Below, one piece after another: positions 1-12,346 of a stretch of DNA of 64,000 nucleotides. The translations under genes were made by a program, and so were the position numbers. Each line of letters opens with the position of its first letter. The stretch's first letter is position 1. The stretch covers positions 3,038,001-3,102,000 of the forward strand of contig JANJXV010000099.1 of assembly GCA_024803745.1 (NCBI GenBank), written 5' to 3'. The notes under the pieces are model-generated. The model did not search any database and was not told the origin of the DNA. It worked only from the letters and a program-made list of their open reading frames with translations. This DNA is from Megascapheus bottae. Lineage: Eukaryota; Chordata; Mammalia; Rodentia; Geomyidae.

Positions 1-199
1 CTTGCTGAAGGTTGACTTTGTTTAGAAGACTTACCCTAATGCTCCCATATACAGAGATTCTATATATAGCTAAATGTTTTTCATTACTCAGAATTTCTCT
101 ATTGTGTATGTTCTGAAATGTACTGAAGACTGACTTCTGATTAAAAGTCATTGCATATTTGTTCTATTCATTAGTTTTCTTTTCTTCTATGGGAATCAG

Positions 200-2157
200 G
201 TTTGTGATGAACACAGAAGTATGCCTTCCAGGTCAAACACTTTCCACATTTGTAATATTCATAAGGTTTTTCTCTCCTATGTGCATTTTATACTTAGTCA
301 TGCGTTCATGATGGATTTTTCATATTCTTATATTCATACGATTTTTATCCTGTGTCTGTGTGGTATCATGCAAACTCAACTATGAGTTCTTCAAAAAAAT
401 TTCCCTTTCATTTTATTCATAGGATTCTATCCTGTGGGTGTTTAGTGATAAATCTTGACTTGTGCCTTCTGGGGAAAAGACTGAACATTTGCTACATTCA
501 TTAAGGGTTTTATCTTGTGTTGGTTCTGTGACACAAGCTGAGTTTTCTTCCACAGACTAAAAAGTCTTTCCTATTTATTACATTGCTAAGGCTTCTCATA
601 TGTGTGAACTCACTTACGCTTCCTGAAGGGTGAATACTGCACGAAAGACTTTCAACTTTGGTTATATTCCTAGGGTTTCTAATATGTGTGAATTCTGTTA
701 TGCCTCCTTTAATGTGACTTCCATCTGAAGGTCTTACCACATTTGATGCACTCGTACAGTTTCTCTCCTGTGTGTGTTCTCTGATGCAATTTGAGGGAAG
801 ACTTCCATTTGAAAGACATTCCACATCGGTTACCTTCATAAGGTTTTTCTCCTGTTTGAATTGTCTTATGCATGTTGAGGTTTGGCTTCTGTGTGAAGGA
901 CTTTTCACATATGTTACACTCATAAGGTGTTTCTCCTGAGTATATTCTCTGATGAACATGGAGTTTTACCTTCCATTTGAAAGACTTTCCGCATTCACTA
1001 CATGCATAAGTTTTCTCTCCTGTGTGTGTTCTATTATGCCCATCAAGATATGACTTCCACTTGAAGGTCTTTCCACATTTGTTGCACACATAAGGTTTCT
1101 CTCCTGTGTGTGTTCTTTGATGCAATTTGAGGGAAGATTTCTGTCTGAAAGACTTTACACATTGGTTACATTCATAAGGTTTCACTCCTGTGTGTATTCT
1201 CTGATGAACACGAAGTTTTCCCTTCCCTTGGAAAGACTTTCCACATTCATTACACTTATAAGATTTCTCTCTCCTGTGTGTGTTATTTGATGAACTCGAA
1301 GGTGTATCTTCTGGGTGAAAGACTTTTCACATTTGTTACATTCATAAGGTTTCTCTTCTGTGTGTCTTCTCTGGTGCAAAGTGAGGTATGATTTCAGTCT
1401 AAAAGTCTTCCCACATTTATCCCATTCATAAGATTTCTCTTCTGTGTGAGATCTCTGATGTGTGCTGAGAGCTGAATTCTGGGCAGAAATTTTATTACGT
1501 TCCTCATATTCATAAGGTTTGTCTTCTCTTGGAGATCGAGGTTGGAGCGTCAGGTCTGACTTCTCAGAAATTAATTTTCACACTTGATGTACGCATCACA
1601 TATCTCAGGATATTTGCTCTGAGGTATTGTAAGGCGTATTTCATTACTGAAAGATTTCTCACATTCACTATATGTACGAGGAGTCTCTCCTGTGTACATT
1701 TTGAGATGTGTAGTGATGGTCGGTGTTAAGTACAATATTTTTCATCACACAGTACATTTAGCAGTTTTCCTCCCTCCCTGAAGAATTTCATGGGCAGGGA
1801 GAACAGAATTATGATACTGCAGATCTTTTGGACTGTCACAATCATGAATAAAATGCTCTGAATAGCCAATGGATTTTTTAAGAACAGGAGACATACAAGA
1901 TCTATATGCAGCATGCATCTCATCAGGCTTAGGAGACAGAAGCATGTTCTGACACTTAATGAACTCCTCAGTCCTCACCCCTAAGTTGTTACCGTTATTA
2001 CTAATCAGCTCTGGATTATGTGTAGAGCTCAAATTTAAAGTTGTTGCTAATCTCACGTTTTCCTCCACTTCGATACTACTTGCAACTGCTACTTCACAAA
2101 GACATTCATGTGGACTTTCCTGGCAGGTCTTGAACACATTTTCCATTACCTGCACAT
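200..2157 (-). pseudogene. Degenerate linker + C2H2 zinc-finger exon of a KRAB-ZNF gene
   Basis: Last exon of a KRAB zinc-finger transcription factor, normally a nuclear DNA-binding repressor. It follows an acceptor ending 'ttttag' (exon starts at 2157, phase 1). About 138 codons of finger-less linker follow, then an in-frame TGA at 1745-1747. Finger relics such as 'KPYECNQC', 'HQRTHTGEKPY' and 'CGKTFKWKS' continue to about 230. The best block, 1185-709, holds about six fingers. Finger 3 has Tyr for the last His, finger 4 has Gln there, finger 5 has Gly for the first Cys, and finger 6 runs into a stop. The frame shifts near 1270, where 'gagagaga' carries two extra bases compared with the usual TGEKPY linker. 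It shifts again below 709, and fingers further left are relics in mixed frames. The 3' limit is not defined. I cannot name the orthologue. A functional zinc-finger protein is very unlikely. Confidence 0.85.
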
Positions 2158-2589
2158 CTAAAATGAGTCATAGAAAAAAAGACACAAACATACATGAGAT
2201 ACAAATATTCCTTACTGTAAAGGTAATGACTTTACTTTCCCATCCTAAGTGTTAGATATTTTAAAATATAAAAGTGGAAATTGATTTGTGAGAAATATAT
2301 GCTTTTCTCCCTAACATATTAAGAAAATGATATTTTACAATGACCAATAATGTTTTTCTGTGTTTTAGTTCTCTTTTTATATCACAGGAAATATTTATTG
2401 AAATTACCCATCTATGTATTGCTACAGTTTTAAGCTGAGTACTACCTATAATATACCTGCAGCTGTTTTTTTTCAAATACTGTTTTGTTTATACACTGAG
2501 GAATAGCTGCCTTTCTTTTATTTTTGAGAAATAATCTAAATACTGTGCTGTTTTGCATCTTTTTAAAACTTTCTTCTCTTTTCTTTTCT

Positions 2590-2745
2590 TTTTTTTTGTA
2601 GTTCATAGGCCTTGGCCCTGTACCTGAACACTTCAGCAGAAGACTATAACCCCTATCCTTGAGCTACAGCCCCCCATACTCTTTTCTAGAGTTAACTACA
2701 GATAAGAGTCTCAGGTCCTGAGTAGCAGGTAGGATTACCTTACCC
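2590..2745 (-). repeat. SINE fragment (composite tRNA/7SL-like family), minus strand
   Basis: Begins with a T-rich tract (the reverse of its A tail) and ends near 'gagtagcaggtaggattacc', the reverse of the 7SL-like 'ggtaatcctagctactc' head. Diverged. Same family as 5630-5880 and 7150-7412. Confidence 0.55.
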
Positions 2746-3079
2746 AGTTTCAATGCTGTTTGCTTAAGTGAGGAACACGAATTTTTTCTAGATTCAGCGG
2801 CCACAAGGTTGGTTTATATGTCTGTTTGCCTTTGATCCAAGCAAGAACGATTCTTGAGAGTAAGGACTTACACCTATATCCCTTCAGTTACAACTTCTCA
2901 CTAAAGTCTCAATTTAGGTATTTGTGGGAATTTTGAAATTTGTTTCTTTCCATTTGAAGTCTTATAAAAATTCCTTTTCTAACACTCCTGTCCCTCAGAA
3001 CCATGGAAGACCAGAAAATCCCCAGCTCATTGTCTAGTTAATTTTCTTATGTTGATTGAAACTTTGTTGTTTTTTTTTC

Positions 3080-3258
3080 CTTCCATTCCTGGGTTTTAAC
3101 TTAGGACCTAACCACTGTCCTTGGGTTTTCTCAAGACTGGTACCCTACCAATGAATTCATTACTTCTGGCTTTTTCTATGTATGTGGTAATAAGGAATCA
3201 AACCTGTGTCTTTGTGCATGCTAGGCAAGCACTCTACCTCTAGGCTCAATTTCTGGTG
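3080..3258 (-). repeat. tRNA-like (ID-type) SINE, minus strand
   Basis: In reverse it carries 'gaggtagagtgcttgcctag' and a B-box-like 'aggtttgattcc', followed by the tail region found in the array SINEs. Diverged copy inside the intron. Confidence 0.6.
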
Positions 3259-3385
3259 GAAAGATCTGGTTCTGAATTCCAGTCTCTTCCTACCAGCAAA
3301 AAGATATTATCCTTATCAGAGAATAATGCCCTGACTTATTCCTTGTTTGCTCAATCATTTATAGTCTTAGTTTTAAACAAATGAA

Positions 3386-3388
3386 ATT

Positions 3389-3444
<56 letters not shown>
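3386..3444. repeat. (TTTC)n microsatellite
   Basis: About 14 uninterrupted copies of TTTC. It directly abuts the minus-strand SINE on its right, so it probably grew from that element's A-rich tail (GAAA on the minus strand). Confidence 0.95.
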
Positions 3445-3680
3445 GTTTTGTGGTCATGGGACTTGAATTCTATACCTGGCTGTTCTTCCAGAGCTCTTCA
3501 GCTCAAGGCTACTGCCCTATGTCTTTAGCCTCAACCCCACTTCTCATTTTCTATTGGTTCATTGGAGAGAAGAGTCTAAGGTGTTTTTGTGATAGGTCAG
3601 TCTTTGAACCTTGATCCTCAGATCTCAGCCTCCTAAGTAGCTAGGATTACAGGCATGAGACACGGGCTCATGGCTTTCTC
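3445..3680 (-). repeat. Composite SINE, minus strand
   Basis: Ends with 'aagtagctaggattacaggc', the reverse of the 7SL-like head, and starts next to the (TTTC)n tail. It includes the internal 'gagctcttcagctcaaggct' segment shared with 5630-5880. Confidence 0.7.
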
Positions 3681-3759
3681 ATTTTATTTTGTTTCACAGT
3701 GATTTCTACAGAGAAATCTAACTTTAACTCTACTGCCACATAGAATTCGTCATATCACC

Positions 3760-3925
3760 CTGATTCTTGGTGCCAGGGGTTTGGGCTAGCATGCACAAAG
3801 ACCTGGTTCAGTTCCTTGGTACTACATACAAAGAAAAAGCCAGAAGTGGTGCTATGACTCAAGAAGTAGATAGCCAGCCTTGAGAAAACCCAAGGACCAT
3901 ACTCAGTCCCTGAGACCAAGCATAG
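3760..3925 (+). repeat. tRNA-like (ID-type) SINE, plus strand
   Basis: The B box 'ggttcagttcc' at 3805-3815 is followed by the family body 'agaagtggtgctatgactca'. Diverged. Confidence 0.6.
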
Positions 3926-4085
3926 GCTTGGGAAAAGAAAATGATTCTTGATTCATTCACAAAGAATTCCATAGGTTCCACACAGGATTTAGGGTAACTA
4001 AGAATATTATTGCTCAGTACATCACAACATGAACTTACCAATGGGGCTCAGGCTCCAACATCAATATGAAGATGCATTCACTCAC

Positions 4086-4175
4086 CTGTGATATTCTTGT
4101 CAGAGGAATTTCCTATCCAGAGTTCTGCACAGTGCTCTAGCTTGTCAATTAATACAGGTTTGGGAACACAGGGCC
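4086..4175 (-). CDS. KRAB-B box exon (part of the KRAB-ZNF locus)
   Basis: A 90-bp exon between a polypyrimidine/acceptor 'ctaatttacag' and a donor 'cag|gtgag'. It enters and leaves in phase 1, as KRAB exons do. In frame it reads GPCVPKPVLIDKLEHCAELW and continues about 11 residues. This resembles the KRAB-B consensus (C-x-x-K-P-x-x-I-x-x-L-E-x-x-x-E-x-W). The B box supports KAP1 recruitment by the A box. It has no stop. The following exon (2157) is in matching phase, so the reading frame stays open into the linker. Because the zinc-finger part is broken, the exon may belong to a pseudogene or to a shortened KRAB-only transcript. Confidence 0.75.
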
Positions 4176-5091
<916 letters not shown>

Positions 5092-5194
5092 TTAGCACTG
5101 AGTTATAAACACACCATGTCTGGAATTTTATTCTTTTTTTGTTGGAATTGTATTCCTTTACTTAAATGTTTAGACTTACATGAAATATTGACCT

Positions 5195-5252
5195 GAAAAG
5201 CTTAGGGATGGTGCCTAGGCCCAGAGTTCAAGTCCCAAGACCCAAAAAAAAA
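5195..5252 (+). repeat. 3' fragment of composite SINE, plus strand
   Basis: Carries 'gcccagagttcaagtcccaa' followed by an A-rich tail, the same 3' end as 7380-7412. It lies immediately upstream of another SINE head. Confidence 0.5.
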
Positions 5253-5257
5253 TAAAA

Positions 5258-5365
5258 AGGCAAGCCAGGTGTTGGTGGCTCACGCCTGTCATCCTAGCTA
5301 CTCAGGAGACTGAGATCTGAGGACCATGGTTCAAAGCCAGCCTGGCACAAAATTCCATGACACTC
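5258..5365 (+). repeat. 5' fragment of composite SINE (7SL-like head), plus strand
   Basis: Contains 'ggtggctcacgcctgtcatc' and then 'agctactcaggagactgaga', a 7SL/B1/Alu-like head. The right half is missing. Confidence 0.65.
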
Positions 5366-5629
5366 CTTTCCAATTACCCACCATAAAATGTTTAATGGCT
5401 TGTGGCATATCATGGGAGAGCAATTGTGGTATCGACAAAAATAAGTCGAGGGAGTAGATTTAGGTTATAAATGGAATTATTCCATTGAAAAGGAACTACA
5501 TTATATGATGACATATGCTGGTACTGTGAGAATATTGCAAAATCTTAGGGTATCAAGTAATAATACTATGAAGTACACCCAGAATGTTAATGTTCTATGT
5601 CTGGCATAATAATCACTTGGGGAACAAAT

Positions 5630-5880
5630 TTTTTTCTTTTTTTGGCTGGGGGATTTGTAAGGCTTGAACTCTGGGCCTGGGCACTGTTCCTGAGCTCTTC
5701 AACTCAAGGCTATCACCCTACCGATGAAGCCACAGTGCCATTTCCCATATTCTAGTGGTTAACTGTAGATGAGAGTCTCATAGACTTTCTAATGCGCAGG
5801 CTGGCTGAACCAAATCTTTAGATATCAGCCTGATATCTGAGTAGCTAGGATTACAGGTAGAAGTCACTGCACCTGGCAAG
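5630..5880 (-). repeat. Composite SINE, nearly complete, minus strand
   Basis: A T-rich tail (reverse A tail) at 5631 is followed by the reverse right part ('aggcttgaactctgggcc') and the reverse 7SL-like head ending 'gagtagctaggattacaggt'. It is one of the best copies outside the array. Confidence 0.75.
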
Positions 5881-5939
5881 AAATTTATTTCTTTCTGTTT
5901 TATACTACAAATTTACTGTATGTTTTACTTTTTCAAAAA

Positions 5940-6080
5940 GACTGAGGATGACCTTTGTTCTGTATATAATGGGAAGAGGGGTAGGGAGCTGTGAGCAGAA
6001 GAACTGAGGGGCAATACTCAGGGTAGGACAATAGCCTTAAACTAAAGAGCTCACTGCACAAGATCCAAGCCCCATGATTT
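5940..6080 (+). repeat. Right-half SINE fragment, plus strand
   Basis: The segment 'agctcactgcacaagatcca' followed by an A-rich run resembles the 3' half of the composite SINE. Weak and diverged. Confidence 0.35.
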
Positions 6081-6269
6081 TCCCCACTACCCCACAAAAA
6101 AGGGAAAAAAATTGGAGATTGGAGATCATTTTCTAAAAAGAATATATAGAAATAGTAGTTCAAAATGTAGAAAGAAGTTCAATATTAACAGTCATGAGAA
6201 AAATTAAAATTACAATGAAATCATTACTTTAAATATGTTAATATAAATATAGTTTTAAACAAAAAGATC

Positions 6270-6304
6270 CACATACACACACACAAACACACACACACAC
6301 ACAC
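6270..6304. repeat. (CA)n microsatellite
   Basis: About 16 CA dinucleotides with one interrupting A-rich step. It sits in AT-rich DNA (6080-6960) where I see no gene or other repeat. Confidence 0.9.
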
Positions 6305-6965
6305 GCATACAATAAAACAACTTTCAAAGTCTAACTATTACTGGGAAGTTAGTGAGAAGAAGTAGAACTTTGGAATAGTTCTGTAAGGAATATAATGCAA
6401 TCAAAAATTGCGTGGAGAGTGCTAAAAAGTGCTAAATATAGAAGTACATAGAAATATGGTCCAACACTTCTATTTCTAGATTTGTACCTAATGGAAGAGA
6501 AAGCAGAGACTAGAACAAATATGTGGAGAATCCATTCACAACTATTAATAATAATCCAAAGATAGAAATATGCAAAACAATGCATTGAAAAGGAAGAACA
6601 TTTTACTATATTTTACAGATGAATCTTGATTACAGTAAACTAAAAATACAGCAGTCATAAAGGAAGAGCTAGGGTATGTTTTCCCTTCCAGAGCTTCCAA
6701 GGATCAACAAACCCTTAGAGCCAAAAAGCACGATGGTTCCAGAGAATGGAGTAGAGAGGAACAGGAGCTGAATGTTTAATGATTATACATGGAAGATGAA
6801 AATTGCTCTAGATGGATAGAATGAAGAGAGAACTGTACCCTAAACAATGGTTATGTAGCCACACAGGATGGGACACACCTATACTCCCTGATCTTGGGAA
6901 ACTCAAGAAGGATTTCTAGCCATCCTAGATGCATGGAAAGATCTATCATAAAAACTAATGTGGAG

Positions 6966-7148
6966 GGGCTGGGAGTTTGGCATAGTTGTAGAGTGCTTGT
7001 ATGAAGACGAAGGTTCAATTCCGCAGTACCACATACACAGAAAAAACCAGAAGTAGTGCTGTGGCTCAAGTAGAAGATCACTAGGCTTGAGGAAAGCTGA
7101 AGGACAGTGCTCAGACCGAGTTCCAGCCAAAGGGCTTGTTTAAAAAAA
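6966..7148 (+). repeat. tRNA-like (ID-type) SINE, plus strand
   Basis: An A-box-like 'tggcatagttgtagag' and a B box 'ggttcaattcc' (7012-7022) are followed by 'gtgctgtggctcaagtagaa' and an A-rich end. It belongs to the family present twice in every array unit. Confidence 0.75.
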
Positions 7149-7149
7149 C

Positions 7150-7412
7150 CCAGAAAGCTGAGCATGATGGGGTGGTGGCTCACTTCTATAATCCTAGCTA
7201 CTCAGGAGGCTGAGATCTGAGGATCAAGGTTTAAAGCCATCCTGGCACAAAAAGACCTGAGACTCTTATCTCCAATTTACCTTTAGAAAATGGGAAGTGG
7301 GGCTTGGCTCCAGGGTAAGGTGGTAGCCTAGAGCTGAAGAGCTCAGGGATAGTGCCCAAGCTGAGTTCAAGATCTATGACCCACCAAAAAAAAAGAAAAA
7401 ACAAAAAATAAT
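7150..7412 (+). repeat. Composite SINE, near full length, plus strand
   Basis: 7SL-like head ('cctagctactcaggaggctg'), middle 'gagactcttatctccaattt', right part 'agctgaagagctcaggga', then an A-rich tail from about 7386. Confidence 0.8.
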
Positions 7413-7848
7413 ATGGAAAAATTTGGATTCTATGAATTTTATCAGGCATATAAATGTCTTTTTTAGCTGTTGAAATAACAAACTGTATGGAAACATTTTA
7501 AAAGTTTTTACCTAGAAATGTACACCACAAATGGAATTAATAACAAACACAAAATATGCAAAAGATACAAATTATCACAATATGGGTATCCTGCTTTTGT
7601 ATCTTTTCACTGACTCCTGTTCAAATGAGTCACATATTCTGAATTATTTCTCCCAGTCGATATATGCCACACATGTTAGCTTGTACTGAACTTCTTGGGA
7701 AATCAAAAGCAAATACTAAGCAAATGTGTGTTAGATTTTGTCAACAGTGATATTTCAAATATAAATCCCTACTCATTGCATTATTTAATATCAATGCCGA
7801 AATCTAACTTACACTGGCAGAATCTTCAATCTTTTGAGAATCTTCAAA
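7413..7848. other. Unassigned AT-rich DNA left of the L1 fragment
   Basis: No gene, SINE or tandem repeat recognised. The last bases before the L1 fragment contain a short imperfect repeat of 'aatcttcaa' (about 7823-7848). Confidence 0.5.
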
Positions 7849-8198
7849 AGGGTGTGTAAATATTTAGGATCGTTATGTCTTCCTGGAGGAGAGATCCCTT
7901 TAGTAGTATGTAGTAACCTTCTTTGTCTTTTCTTACTATTTTTAGTTTGAAGTCTATTGTATCTGATATGAGGATGGCAACTCTAGCCTGTTTATGGGGG
8001 CAGTTAGCTTGATAGAGTTTATTCCAACCTCTCACTCTCAAAAGATGATTGTTTTTGGGTAAGATGTGTATCTTGAAGACAGCAGAACGATGGCTCTTGC
8101 TTTTTGATCCAACTAGACAGCCTATGCCGTCTAATTGGAGAGTTAAGTCCATTGATATTGAGAGTTAGGATTGAGAGATATTTATCAGTTCCTACCAT
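7849..8198 (-). pseudogene. L1 ORF2 endonuclease fragment (U0)
   Basis: N-terminal APE-like endonuclease piece starting at an ATG (8198-8196). The segment includes CCLQDTHLTQ, where the catalytic ETH motif has Asp for Glu. It then shifts frame in an A run to NNHLLRVRGW. It is cut at 7849, shortly after ILNIYTP. No catalytic activity is possible. Confidence 0.75.
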
Positions 8199-8246
8199 TT
8201 TTAAAAGCTTTTAGTAGGGCCTGTGTCTTGACAGTTCTTGTGGTCC

Positions 8247-9194
8247 TTAGATGGTATGCTGTTTAGGTGCCATTTCTTTCCCTATATTGCATTTATCTTG
8301 GTTTTCTACGTATAGAGCATCTTTGAGAATTCTCTGTAGTGTTGGTTTTGTTTCGACATATTGTTGCAGCTTTTCCCTGGAATGGAATGATTTTCTTGTT
8401 CCCTCAGTTATGAATGAGAGCTTAGCTGGCTACAGTATTCTTGGTTGGTAGTTATTTGATTTAAGGGCATGACATATATGCTTCCAGTCACTTCGTGCTT
8501 GCATGGTCTCTGCTTTGAAATCTGGGGTTATTCTGATTGGTTTGCCTTTATAGGTTACTGATCCCTTTTCCCTGGCTGGCTTTAGGATCTTTTCTTTGGT
8601 TTCTATTGATCCAGTTCGGATCACAATGTGGCAGTGGGATGTTCTTTTCTGGTCAGGCCTGTTTGGGGTTCTAAAAGCTTCTCGTATCTGGATGGGCCTG
8701 CCCTTCTGGATATTTGGGAAATTCTCTGAGATGATTTCCTGAAGTATATTTCCAATACCATTGACCTCTTTCTCCACGCCCTCCTCAATACCAAATAGCC
8801 TTAAATTAGGCATCCTAATTGTATCTTGGAACTCCTCAAGCGCTCTCTCATATTTCCTAGATTTGGATTGACTCATTTTCTGTTCATTCTCTATAATAAC
8901 TAAATTATATTCAGCCCCGGAAATTCTCTCCTCTGCATTGTCTAACCTGCTATCAAAACTATCTACTTTATTTTTCATCTCCCTTGCTTCTAATTGCTCA
9001 TTTTTGATGCCTTGCATCTCTTGTTTTAGATCATGTATGGATTTCTTTATCTCCACGATTTCCTTTTGAGTGGTTAGCTCAGTAGCTTTATTTTCTTTGG
9101 ACATTTGCTGGAGTTTGGTCACGTTTTTATTTGTGGATTCTAAGAATTCATCCATCTTTCTTTGAAAAACCTTTATTATGGCCTCCTTTATGGC
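8247..9194 (-). pseudogene. L1 ORF1 fragment (U0)
   Basis: Encodes most of the L1 ORF1 RNA-binding chaperone: part of the N-terminal Lys/Glu-rich coiled coil, the RRM (region of PNLRLFGIEEG and REAFRTPNRPDQ) and the C-terminal domain (KGKPIRITPDF). The frame is continuous where every array copy is shifted. A TAG follows NNYQPRIL at 8430. After it the remaining ORF1 C-terminus continues to a TAA at 8247. The N-terminus is missing because 9194 is the junction to unit U1. Confidence 0.8.
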
Positions 9195-12100
9195 CACTCT
9201 GTAGGCTTCCTGATTAGTTTACTAGCTATATCCGTTACCATACAAAAGCTCTGCAGTTTAATGCAGTCCCACTTATCCAGCCTTTCTCTGATTTGTTGTG
9301 ATTCTTGGTCCTTATTAAGAAAGTTTCGACCTGTGCCAAGGAGGCCTAGTGTATCTCCTATTCCTTCCTGTAAACTTTTCAGTGTGTCAGCTTTTACCTC
9401 CACGTCTTTGATCCATTTGGAGTTAATTCTAGTGCAAGGGGACAAAGAAGGATCCAACTTTAGTTTTCTGCAGGTGTTTAACCAGTTCTGCCAGCACAAC
9501 TCGTTGAAGAGGCTATCTTTCTTCCATTCTATCTTTTTGGCTCCCTGGTCAAAGATTAGGTGGCCATAGGTCTGTGGTTTAATATCTGGGTCCGCAGTTC
9601 TACTCCATTGGACTTCAGGCCTGTTCTTGTGCCAGTACCAAGCTGTTTTGAGAATTATAGCTCTGTAATAGAGCCTTAAGTTTGGAATTGAAATTCCTCC
9701 AGCGCTGTTCTTTCTGCTAAGAAGTGTTTTTGCTATATGGGGTCTTTTATTATTCCATATGAAATTTTGAATTGCCTCTTCTATGTCTTTAAAGAATGAC
9801 ATTGGTATGTTGATGGGCATTACATTGTATTTGTAGATAGCCCTTGGCAAGATTGTCATTTTCACAATGTTGATTCTTCCAATCCAGGAGCACGGGAGGT
9901 TTTTCCATTGCCTTAGTTCTGCTTTAATTTCCTTTTTTAGGGTTTTAAAGTTTTCATCTAAACGGTCCTTTACATTCTTAGTTAAGCTAATTGCTAGGTA
10001 CTTTATTTTCTTTGAGGCTATTGTGAAAGGATTTTCTTTCCTGATTATTGCCTCGTTCCTCTCAGTGTTGGCGTAAAGTAAGGCAGTTGATTTGTGAGGG
10101 TTGATTTTATGGCCTGCTACCCTTCCATAGCTTTGAATCAGCTCAAGGAGCTTGGGAGTAGAGTCTATAGGATTCTTTAAATACAGAATCATGTCATCTG
10201 CAAAGAGGGATAGTTTTATTTCCTCTTTCCCTACTTGGATCCCCTTTATGCTTGCTTCTTGCCTTATTGCACTGCCTAGGAATTCTAGTACTATGTTAAA
10301 AAGGAGTGGAGAGAGTGGGCATCCTTTTCTCGTTCCTGATTTTAGAGGGAATGGCTTTAGATTTTCACCATTAAGTATAATACTAGCAGTGGGTTTCTCA
10401 TACACAGCCTTTATTACATTGAGAAATGTTCCATGGATTCCTAGTTTCTCCACATCTTTTAACATAAAGGGGTTTTGGATCTTGTCAAATGCCTTTTCCG
10501 CATCTATTGAGACAATCATGCGATTTTATCCCTGCTCCTGTTGATGTGTTGAATTATATTAATTGATTTGTGTATGTTGAACCAGCTTTGCCTCCCTGTG
10601 ATGAATCCAGTTTGATCATAGTGTATATTTTTTTTGATGAGTTGTTGTAGACGGTTGGCCAGTATTTTGTTGAGAAGATTTGCATCGAGGTTCATCAAAG
10701 AAATGGGTCTATAGATCACTTTCTTTGATGAATCTCTGTCTGGCTTGGGGATGAGGGATATGCTGGCTTCACAGAATCAGTTTAGTAAAGAACCTTCATT
10801 TTCAATTTCGTTGAAGAGCTTGAGGAGTATTGGTGTGAGCTCTGCTTTGAAGACCTTATAGAATTCAGCTGTGAATCCATCTGGCCCTGGGCTCTTTTTA
10901 AGTGGAAGTTGTCTAATTTCCATTTCTATTTCAGAGCTTGAAATAGGCCTGTGGAGTTGGGTTAGCTCTTCTTGGTTCAGTGTGTGTATGTTAATATTGT
11001 CTAGGAATTCATCCATTTCTTCTAGATTCTCAAATTTGTTGGCGTAAAGGTTTGAGAAGTATTCCCTCATGATATTCTGGATCTTGGTAATTTCTGTCGT
11101 GATATTACCATTTTCATCTGCGATTTTGTTTCTTTCAATATGCTCTCTTCTTTTTTTTGGTAAGATTTGCTAAGGGCTTGTCAATTTTGTTAATTCTTTC
11201 AAGAACCAACTCCTTGTTTTGTTGATTCTTTCTATAGTTTTTTTATTCCAAATCATTTAATTCTGCTTTGATTTTAATAATTTGCTTTCTCCTAATGGGT
11301 TTAGGGTTGGTTTGTTGCTCTTTTTCCAGGAGGTTAAGGTGAGACATTAACTAGTTGGTTTGCCATTTTTCCAACTTGCTGTTGTAGGCACTCCGCGCTA
11401 TAAATTTTCCTCTGAGTACTGCCTTTGTTGTGTCCCTAAGGAGTTGATATTTGTGTGCTCCTTATTGTTAAATTTCATAAACAGTTGGATATCTGTTCTG
11501 ATCTCTTCGATTACCCATTGTTTTTGATTCAACAATGTGTGGTTCAGTCTCCATGAGTTACAGGGTTTTCTTTGGTGGAGATGTGTGTTCAGCTCCAATT
11601 TGATGCCTTTATGGTCTGAGAGTGTGCATGGAATAATTTCAGTGTTTCTGAATGTGTCCAGGTTTGCTTTATGGCCTAAGATGTGGTCTATTTTGGAAAA
11701 TGTTCCATGTGCTGCTGAGAAAAACGTATATTGTGGTGTTACTGGGTGGAATATTCTGCAGATGTCTGTTAGATCTAGTTGGTCTATATAGTTGTTCAGT
11801 TCTAAGGTTTCTCTGTTGAGTTTTTGCCTTGTTGATCTGTCCATAGGTGAGAGTGGTGTGTTAAACTCACCAACAATCACTGTATTTCGATCTATGTATG
11901 GTTTCAGTGTAAGTAAAGTTTGCTTGATGAAGTTTGCAGCTCCGGGATTGGGTGTGTAAATATTTAGGATTGTTATGTCTTCCGGGAGGAAAGATCCCTT
12001 TAGTAGTATGTAGTAACCTTCTTTGTCTTTTCTTACTAATTTTAGTTTGAAGTCTATTGTATCTGATATGAGGATGGCAACTCTAGCCTGTTTATGGGGG

Positions 12101-12298
12101 CAGTTAGCTTGATAGAGTTTATTCCAACCTCTCACTTTCAAAAGATGATTGTTTTTGGGTAAGATGTGTCTCTCGAAGTCAGCAGAATGATGGCTCTTGC
12201 TTTTTGATCCAACTAGACAACCTATGCCGTTTAATTGGAGAGTTAAGTCCATTGATACTGAGAGTTAGGATTGAGAGATATTTATTAGTTCCTACCAT
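9195..12298 (-). pseudogene. L1 ORF2 (U1), broken and truncated
   Basis: Endonuclease-reverse transcriptase polyprotein for target-primed reverse transcription. It starts at MVG (12298), then LTLNINGLNSPIKRHRL. The TGA before LRETHL and the A-run frameshift are present. The endonuclease then stays open to 11398, including GEFNTPLSPMDRSTRQK, SKIDHILG and SDHKGIKLEL. Reverse-transcriptase pieces follow: 11070-10777 ([13 protein letters not shown], then a shared TGA), 10719-10516 and 10519-9195. They include the catalytic [10 protein letters not shown] (FADD at 10193-10204). U1 lacks the later GGA-to-TGA nonsense found in U3-U7. The C-terminal zinc-knuckle region is missing. Confidence 0.85.
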
Positions 12299-12346
12299 TT
12301 TTAAAAGCTTTTAGTAGGGCCTGTGTCTTGACAGTTCTTGTGGTCC

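Larger units (their letters stand above)
2158..4085 (-). other. Intron between KRAB-B and zinc-finger exon
   Basis: A 1.9-kb intron with matching phase-1 borders. It contains SINE fragments and a (TTTC)n tract listed separately. I see nothing recognisable in 2158-2588 or 2746-3079, which are AT-rich. Confidence 0.7.
7849..9194 (-). mobile_element. Internal fragment of an L1 (LINE-1), 'U0', outside the array
   Basis: On the minus strand it runs from within the ORF1 coiled coil, through the RRM and C-terminal domain, across the ORF1-ORF2 gap and into the first part of the ORF2 endonuclease. It lacks the 5' end and the whole 3' end, so it has no poly(A). It ends abruptly at both sides. It differs from the array L1s at many positions and lacks two of their defining lesions (the 4-bp ORF1 deletion and the endonuclease TGA). 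It is therefore a separate copy and not an array unit. Confidence 0.85.
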
